Below are positions 57,120 through 64,000 of a stretch of DNA of 64,000 nt, piece after piece (position 1 is the first letter of the stretch; each line of letters opens with the position of its first letter). Origin of the DNA: Hyperoodon ampullatus. Lineage: Eukaryota > Chordata > Mammalia > Artiodactyla > Ziphiidae. Under the pieces are notes generated by a model that ran no database searches, was not told the DNA's origin, and worked only from the letters and a program-made list of their open reading frames with translations. The stretch covers positions 9,158,701 through 9,222,700 of the forward strand of contig OX457075.1 of assembly GCA_949752795.1 (NCBI GenBank), given 5' to 3'. A program made the position numbers and the translations under genes.

Positions 57120-57665
57120 AATTCTTACTCACCTCTGATGGAGAAATTGAAACCATGACCCAAATTCTCCACCCCTTTATGTATCCACACTCTGCACTGA
57201 TTTTGCAGCAATTCTCATCAAGAGGTGGATTCTATTTCCCTATCTCTTGAATGGGCTGGTCTTGTGAGTTGTGTTGGCCATGAGAATATTATAGAAATGG
57301 TGGTGTTTCAAGACTGGGTCTCCAAAGACTTGACATGCTTCTCATCCTCTGCCTTTACTGTGAGAACATAGCCAGCCTCACCTATTGGATCATGAGACAC
57401 ATGAAGCAGAGTTTAGTTGGTTCTATTCTAGCCAAGGCCCAGACATGTCAGGAGTCCAGTCCGGAAGAGCCAGCCCTGCTAACCTCCCTGCTAACTGCAC
57501 ATACATGGATGAGTCCAGCTGAGATCAGCCAAGCCGGGATCAGGTCAGTAGGACCCCCCAGCTGACCCATAAACTTGGAAGAATAAGAAATGTTTATTTT
57601 AAGCCACAAATTGTAGGGATTTTACCAAGTATTATTGAAAGAGCTATACACCATCTTTAAATCTT
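57120..57665 (+). mobile_element. MLT1-type MaLR LTR, sense
   Basis: The motif order fits a mammalian-wide MaLR solo LTR: 'gggctggtcttgtgagttgt', 'gacatgcttctcatcctctg', 'agctgagatcagcc', 'cagctgacccataaacttgg', then 'aagaaatgtttattttaagc'. Such LTRs are non-coding remnants of ERVL-related retroelements. Limits are approximate and no target site was resolved. Confidence 0.65.
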
Positions 57666-58305
57666 AGCCCAGTGGCAACCTGACCATGTAATGTTCCCTC
57701 ACACAACACACCCTGGTCTCCTCCCCTTCTCCCTTAACAATCTACACTCACCTCTTTCATTTGATGGTATGATAATCTTCTGGATTATCAGAGAGTGTGA
57801 GCTTCTTGAAGGTCGAGTCAATGTCTTTCATGTATGAATGCCCAACTTGTAGAAGTGGGGTTGGCACATACAGGTGATAGCGCCCCGGTAACTCTGATGT
57901 TGAAATTGTGAACACTGTCATGTTTTTAAGGCCTTTGTGTTCTTTGAAAACCAGAAAATGGGTCATCTCACTGATGGAGCATCTATTCTATGCCATATTA
58001 CTATCATTTTAAACAAAATGTTATTTGTCTTCATGATAGCTATCCTTTTAATATGGATTTGCCTCATTCTTTCCCTCCTCAAACCATTCTATATGGGTGG
58101 AAAATGGGACCTTAGTAGAGTTTTTTTTTTAAGCTCATTGTATTAAGCCTTAACGTTTATATTTGAAAACAAATTTCATTTCACTTATTTCAGGGATAGT
58201 TTAAGACATGTTTTTTTTTTTTTTTCTTAAATAGCTTTCAGGTATCAGAATGACACTAAAGTTGAGTACATCTTTGGCCCTTGTTGTTACTTTACTATGT
58301 TTATG
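57666..58305. other. unassigned DNA, no gene seen
   Basis: No recognised gene or repeat. T runs at 58,121-58,130 and 58,211-58,225. Confidence 0.5.
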
Positions 58306-58805
58306 CAGTTGGTCCTCTGTATCTGTGGGTTCCCCAACTGTGGATTCACTCAATCAAGGACTGAAAAAGCTCCAAAAACCAAAACTTGAATTTGCTGCAC
58401 ACCAGCAACTATTTACATAGTATTTACGTTGTGCAGTTGACCTTTGCATAACGAGAGGCTCAGGGGCTCAGTTGAAAATGTTTAACTTATAGCCGGCCCT
58501 CTGCATCCATGGTTCTTCTGCATTCACGGATTCAACCAATCACAGATCATCTAGTATTGTAGCATTTACTACTGAAAAAAAACCATGAATTAAGTGGGAG
58601 CCACACAGTACAAACCCATATTGTCCAAGGGTCAACTGTATAGATATTATAAGTAAGCTAGAAATGATTTAAAGTATACAGGAGAGTGCTCGTAGGTTAT
58701 ATGCAAGTATTATGCCATCTTATATATGGGACTTTGAGCATCCACAAATTTTTGGTATCTCTGGAGGTCCTAGAACCAAGCCCCATGGATACCGAGGGAC
58801 AACTA
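58306..58805 (-). mobile_element. MER2-type DNA transposon with a nested Tigger-type element
   Basis: Left end 'cagttggtcctctgtatctg' and right end 'atggataccgagggacaact' are the inverted termini of a MER2-type (Tigger/pogo) element. Middle words 'ttatatgcaagtattatgcc' and 'gactttgagcatccacaaa' fit too. It is longer than the family's usual ~345 bp because a second element (58,434-58,638) is inserted. Confidence 0.75.
58434..58638. mobile_element. nested Tigger-type nonautonomous transposon
   Basis: About 205 bp bounded by inverted termini 'cagttgacctttgcataac' and 'ttgtccaagggtcaactg'. It interrupts the MER2-type element. No transposase. Confidence 0.7.
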
Positions 58806-58849
58806 TATAATGAACACTCTAGGACATCTCTGTTCAGAACCCGAACTCG

Positions 58850-59010
58850 CCAGTGACAGGTGGAGATGCTTTTATCACTACACTATTTCTTGAACATCTA
58901 CTTTGTGTCCAATGAGCTTGATATGATCATCTCCTTTTAATGATAGTTTCTTGGTGAAGGTCATGTATCCAGAGAATGGCAGAATCTGGATTATTCCCCC
59001 AGACTGTGCT
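58850..59010 (-). repeat. MIR-like SINE fragment
   Basis: 'ttcttgaacatctactttgt', 'gtgtccaatgagcttgatat' and 'aggtcatgtatccagagaat' resemble the reverse strand of MIR. Weak. Confidence 0.4.
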
Positions 59011-59084
59011 GATCTCAAAAACATTTTGTTAACTACTATGCATACTGCCTCTCTAAAATAAGACTCATTGGTTGCTTACTAAGT

Positions 59085-59250
59085 ATTATGTAGTACGTTA
59101 AGGGCTTTACGTGTATTTTTTTTTCTCATTTAATCTTCAGACTTTGGAAAGAATCTAAACTTCTATTATCATCCCTGTATTATAGATAAAGTAGAAATGC
59201 CAAGTGTCTTGCTTGATATCAGATGCTAACTGGTAGAGTGAGAATTTGAT
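59085..59250 (-). repeat. MIR SINE fragment
   Basis: 'aagggctttacgtgtatttt', 'ctcatttaatcttcagac', 'attatcatccctgtattata' and 'gataaagtagaaatgccaag' follow the reverse strand of MIR. Confidence 0.7.
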
Positions 59251-59289
59251 CGTGGACTCTGTTATCTATAGAAAATGCTAAATATTTTT

Positions 59290-59760
59290 TAAATGAATGA
59301 GTAACCCCTATCAGAGTAAGTTTGATCAAATTCTAACAAATGAATGTTGGCTACATCAAACAAACCTAGATTAGCCCAAAGTAGCTTTAATCCACTCAGA
59401 TTTAGTTCTTAACTAGATAAAACATTTTTATAATTTTAAAAAATTATTTTGAACAGTTTATTACAGGTTAAAGCTGATCTGTTCAATTTTCATCAGGATG
59501 AGCTAGTTATATCTGGATCTTTATGCCAGCCCACAGCCTTCATCTAGTTAAAAGATGTTCCGACCAACTCAAATTGGATTTATTTGCTCTAATTACAAGT
59601 AATTCTGAAATTTTTGGTGTGGTTCTGCCTAATCATACCAATTTACCTAGGTTAAGTTAATTAGAATCACTTATCATTCTATCAGTAACTTAAATACATT
59701 TTAATCAGCTTGAAAGCGCTGCCTACCTTAAAACGGTCAGAAAGAGCAGTTGAAACCACT
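59290..59760. promoter_or_regulatory. candidate conserved noncoding element (unproven)
   Basis: Repeat-free, AT-rich DNA with 'ttgctctaattacaagtaat' and 'taagttaattagaatcactt', i.e. clustered homeodomain-type TAATTA cores. Suggests a regulatory element by composition only; conservation was not tested. Confidence 0.2.
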
Positions 59761-60655
59761 CACAGCCGCTTTGTGAATATTCATAGCCATTCCTGCTAAG
59801 TCCCATCAGATGATCCCCCAAAAGTTGAGGAAATGTTGCCTGTATTCCTCCCCTCTTAGAGCTCCATCATATCCACTAGACCCATCATACACATAAAGGT
59901 TTTCAGAAATCTAGAGTAGAGAATGATATTTCATTTTATTCTGTAGATTTCCAACTTGGGGGAAAAACCTGTTACCTTTCTGTGAAAATGGTTTAAAAAT
60001 CCAAATTTGGAAAACACTTGGTTTAAGCCAACTTTTGACCTTTTCATTGATAACCAACTAGTTGAAGCAGATCAGAAACCATCTTCTAGTAAATCATACT
60101 GTTTAAAATGGCTCCAATGAGTTGTAAGTAGTTATGATCGAATTCTTGGGCACTGTTGGCATTTTAAAAAGCATTCAAAACAGATTCAGTCTGTGAAGAT
60201 GTATTTGAAATGTACAGCATTGTACTTACTTTCTAAACGTTTTCCCATGGAGAGGCAAAACACTTTCTAGAGTGTCTGTAAAAAAATAATGCAGGCATTT
60301 TGAGGAAGAAGATGAACAGTATCCCAGTTATGGTATGGCGGGTATCTCAGAGTATATTAAACTGTATCCCAAGGATAGTGGTATGTGTGTGCATTGGAGT
60401 GGAGTAGGAATATTTAGAAGATCATCTCAAAAAAAAAATCATCTCATCTTTGCTTCCATTTGCCTCATTTTAAACTCCTTCTTGAGGACAGAAGGAGAAA
60501 TTAGGCTCAATACATAGCAGGTATTAGGAAATTGACCTTGATATGAAGGGCATTCCAGCCCCTGGCTGACTGTGGCAGGAGGTGTGGAGAGGGGCTCCTC
60601 ATTGGCAGTTCAAAGTTCCACTCGTGGAGTATCCTAAAATGTCAGTAAAAGACTC

Positions 60656-60661
60656 TTTATT
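60656..60661 (-). promoter_or_regulatory. candidate polyadenylation signal AATAAA
   Basis: Minus-strand AATAAA in 'ttatgaataaagagtc', with UGUA motifs within about 50 nt upstream in the transcript sense. The downstream GU-rich element is weak. Confidence 0.3.
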
Positions 60662-61141
60662 CATAAATAACTGATATGCAGTAATTTATGTCTGTACATT
60701 TATCTTGAAAAGTCTGTCATCATCCAGTTTTTTTGCAAACTCTACATAAAACATCCAAACCATCCATTTTTGTTCAATACAATATAACACAGCTGTTTGG
60801 CATTACCAAATATATATGTATATATATTTATAGATATGTACATGTGCTGAAAAAGAAGCCAGTGCAGCCTTTTCTAAGAAGTCCATCCAAGTATTTACTG
60901 TACAACATTCAGAATTTACATTGATAATACAAGGCACAAAAAGTGTGGTATGAAGCCAAGGCCATGCTTTATTCAAACTCTCTCCTCTGGCTTGTTCACT
61001 CCTTCAGCTTCATGTCAAATTAAGTATTCAGTTCTGCTTTTGTTTTGTTTTTTTTTTTGGCTTTGAACACATCAAATGAAAGTTGAGAGTGGAATGGGTT
61101 TGAGATATGAGTCACTTGAAAGAGCTACCCGCCCCATCCCC

Positions 61142-61142
<1 letters not shown>

Positions 61143-61180
<38 letters not shown>
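61143..61180 (+). repeat. (CA)n microsatellite
   Basis: About 19 uninterrupted CA units. Probably polymorphic in length. Confidence 0.97.
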
Positions 61181-61182
<2 letters not shown>

Positions 61183-61254
61183 TCCCAAAATAAACAGAAA
61201 AAAATGAAGTCTGTTTTTAAAATTCTTCCATACAGAAATGGAGGTAAACCATTA

Positions 61255-61256
<2 letters not shown>

Positions 61257-61317
<61 letters not shown>
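61257..61317 (+). repeat. (TA)n plus (T)17 tract
   Basis: About 22 TA units run directly into 17 T residues. It can form a cruciform and is prone to slippage and assembly error. Confidence 0.97.
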
Positions 61318-63984
61318 GAGTTTGGGTCAGGAGAATCAGCCAGTTTTCCTCTAACTGCTTATATTTGCAATATTTCTAGGTCGAGACTTACTGGATTGCA
61401 TGCACCAATTAGATACAATTCTGAAGAATGGGAAATGTTAAGTCAGTCTTTATTCCAATTTAGAAAGGGAGAAAACTGTTTTCCTTACTGGAAAATTCCC
61501 ACAGATGGAGTGTTTCCCACCTTCCTATAGAGAAGTTTTGAATGGGAGTGGCCAGCATCATCTAGGGCAGGCCTTGGAAGGTGTTTCTGATTGAAATATT
61601 TTAGTCACCCTCTGTTAAGGCTTAAATGGAAGCCTCCTGGGAAGGGGTGAATCTCCCTTCAGTATCATCAGAGCTCCTAATGGAGGGATATTAGAATTAT
61701 TAGATCTATTTCTGATTGCAATATCTGTTCCAGTAATGGGATAGCAGGCATGATATTCTGCTTACAAACTCCCCTCAAATATCATGATTCAATAGAATCA
61801 CAGTCAAGTTTCTATCCTATTTATCCAATTTTAACGGAATTGTATAATTTGTCCATTTTGGATGTAAGTAACACTTGAGATAGGGAAATACTTTTGGGGT
61901 GAGCACAATTTGAAGCAAAAGGACATTTTCACTAATCATGCCTTTTGTAAAATTATTTATCACACATTTCCATTCATGCAAAGAACTACATTACCAAATT
62001 TAGTTATATATTTTCTAATTCAACTTTTTTTGGGGGGGAAAAAAGTACCCCTTGCTGAACTCAATAATAGGGATGGGAGGAGGAAATTTTTAAGCTTAGG
62101 CCTAAACATGAAGCTTACTGCCTTTTTCATCTTTGGGTTCAGATGGAGGGTGGGTTCTAAGACTTAGAGTTTAGTGTGACTGTCTTAAATCCACCTCGTG
62201 AAGACATTCCAAATCCATGATCTTCACAGAAAAAGGAAAAATCAAAGTAGCTGCTTCAAAAACCACAATTATTCTATGTGAGTTAAATTTCCTACTTCAG
62301 ATCACAGTACTACACACTAGTGACTAATGGCCAGGTCTGATTTCCATCCCCTTTTCTCTTTAGAAAAGATCATAGCCTACAAATTGCCATCTCGATTTTG
62401 TTGATGAGACCGGAGCTGGGGATGTGAAAAGTCCATGGTAGACACTGGCTCTCCTAGAATTACTTTTGCAAAAAACACCACATGCTGTCAACACAGCCAA
62501 ACAGCTTTATAACTGCAGCTTTTGAAAGAGTTTGGAAAGTAAGAACACAAAATATGCAACACATCTAAGATTAGTAACATTTTCACTTTGTGACATTTGA
62601 CAAAATACATTTTTGCTTGTAGTTCAGGAAAATTCTATGCAGACGAAACAGTGGAAACGGCAGAAACGGTGGCCATTCAGCGTTTGGCTAAAGCATCGAT
62701 TTTGCAAATACAGTGCTATGGTAACTAACACCAGAGGGATAATAAAATGTGTCACGATCTGTAGGACAGTATAGTTTGTTCTCCCGTTTGCTGTAGATGT
62801 CACCCCTAGTCCAGTCAATGGGAGTTACCAAGGATTCAGAACTCTGCAATGTTTCATGAGGAAACTTAATGAAAATGAGCCACACAAGGGGCCAGAAAAG
62901 CACGTTTCTCAGCTCCTTCACGGTTCCTGTGACCTTCAGGGTTCTGGAACAAAGACCCTCGAGAGAACTTCACCTTCAACACATCTGACTCAACACCTTT
63001 ACAGAGGGATTAAGAAATTGAAGAGAAAATGGCAAAAAAGGAAAACCAAAAGCACATCAAAAGATTCTGTAATGCTTTGAAATTCACAGGTAGATTGGCC
63101 AGACGTTTGGCAAGTGGAGAATACCATCTTCAACCAACTATCTTTTAAATATTCTACCCTTGCTTATCAATCCAGATGTTGAGAATTTCTATCAAGGGAA
63201 ACAGCTGCAATAAATCCAGAACTTTTAATCCAAAGAGAACCCTGTTTTAGTGATTGGATTTCATATCCTCTCTCAAAGTCAACTGAAAGGAAAATGACAA
63301 GGGGTGTGGCAAAGGAGAACACCTGCAGCTGAAGATAAAAATAACAAAAAAAAAAGAGATAAAAATAACAAAAAAAAAGAGAGAAGTTCCCCTCCTTAAG
63401 GAGAACTGTGTCAATTCCTATTCATCTCTTACAAAAAGGCCCTTAAAATTTTTGTGGGAGTACATCTGAATTTTATGAGACTTCCTGCACTGGTAAGGGA
63501 AGTTTGCCTTTAAATCCATAGAGTGAGCTTCCTTTTGGCTTAAAGGATTTTTAATGTAAACTAGGAGGACTGCACAAGCGACATTGTAAAAACTATAAAT
63601 TAACTTTATGAGACTGCAGTCTGGTTAAGCTGGGAAGTGCACCATTTTGGTGGCATCCTTTTAAGTCATGTTTAAAGCAGGACTATTAGACTTAAACGCT
63701 TCTGAGGATTGAAAGATTTGGCATTAAGTGGGCTATTCTGTAAAAATTTTAAGTAACCTACCAAGTATGAAAGACCACCTTTAATTTCTTTTTTCATTTG
63801 CACTAGGACAATAAGACTTCGAAAGTAAGCGCTTAGGCTGTTGAGTAAGTAAATCTCTTTCAAGAGAGGCATTTGTGTTGTGATGTGAAAATATTAAAAT
63901 TGAACCAGGGTTTAAGTTACAGTGAGTAACCACAAGTTCAAGTGCCAGCTAAGTCTATCTGATCTGCAGTTTCATACTCCCTGC

Positions 63985-64000
63985 GCCACACACACACACA
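63985..64000 (+). repeat. (CA)n microsatellite cut by the window end
   Basis: CA repeat begins after 'ctgcgc' and continues past the end of the window. Confidence 0.9.

Larger units (their letters stand above)
60630..64000 (-). other. possible 3' UTR of a minus-strand gene entering from the right
   Basis: Repeat-poor for 3.4 kb apart from microsatellites. On the minus strand there is AATAAA at 60,661-60,656 and another at 60,973-60,968. UGUA words lie just upstream of the first ('aaatgtacagac' in transcript sense). AT-rich elements with ATTTA are frequent. This fits a long 3' UTR, but no coding exon lies in the window and the gene is not identified. Two minus-strand frames at 62,624-62,921 are short and unrecognised. 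Confidence 0.3.

Noticed and set aside
62624..62921. Two minus-strand frames with a hydrophobic segment, vaguely like a receptor transmembrane helix
   Set aside because: Short, in different frames, no further helices or family motifs. Hydrophobic stretches arise by chance in AT-rich DNA.

Overview
The window is mammalian nuclear DNA, most likely from a cetacean (whale, dolphin or porpoise). The main evidence is eight well-preserved tRNA-derived SINEs of the CHR type, the tRNA-Glu-derived family of the cetacean/hippo/ruminant clade. They come with artiodactyl-style L1 3' ends, and I see no BovB or pig PRE-1 elements. No functional protein-coding gene is supported. Open reading frames are either chance frames through SINEs and unique DNA or decayed L1 ORF1/ORF2. 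The window reads as intergenic or intronic sequence, with a possible 3' UTR of a minus-strand gene at the far right.

Layout. 1-14,014: mostly unannotated single-copy DNA with old repeats, a U6 retropseudogene at 6,691 and a long decayed interspersed repeat at 9.3-11.6 kb. 14,053-38,070: a tandem segmental duplication, the main feature of the window. It runs SINE1 (14,053-14,262), unit A (14,263-23,036), a hybrid SINE (23,037-23,246), unit B (23,247-37,854) and SINE3 (37,855-38,070). The hybrid SINE has the left flank of SINE3 and the right flank of SINE1, the footprint of unequal crossing-over between two same-orientation SINEs. Unit B carries 5.84 kb (23,720-29,559) that unit A lacks, including a 5'-truncated antisense L1. 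38.4-49.3 kb: antisense L1s, including a nearly complete decayed one at 43.5-49.3 kb. 49.9-53.5 kb: a second, older short duplication and a deeply nested repeat stack. 53.7-59.3 kb: older repeats (L2, MIR, MLT1-type LTR, Tigger/MER2-type). 59.3-64 kb: repeat-poor DNA with two minus-strand AATAAA signals.

Nothing here forms a multi-gene pathway. The history is one of mobile elements: retroposition by L1 machinery (SINEs, U6, truncated L1s, including two insertions of only 24 and 45 bp), followed by SINE-driven recombination. The two units differ by very little over about 16.03-18.74 kb but by roughly 3-4% elsewhere, which suggests later gene conversion. Repeat names come from recognition of sequence, not from a database search; percentages are estimates by eye.
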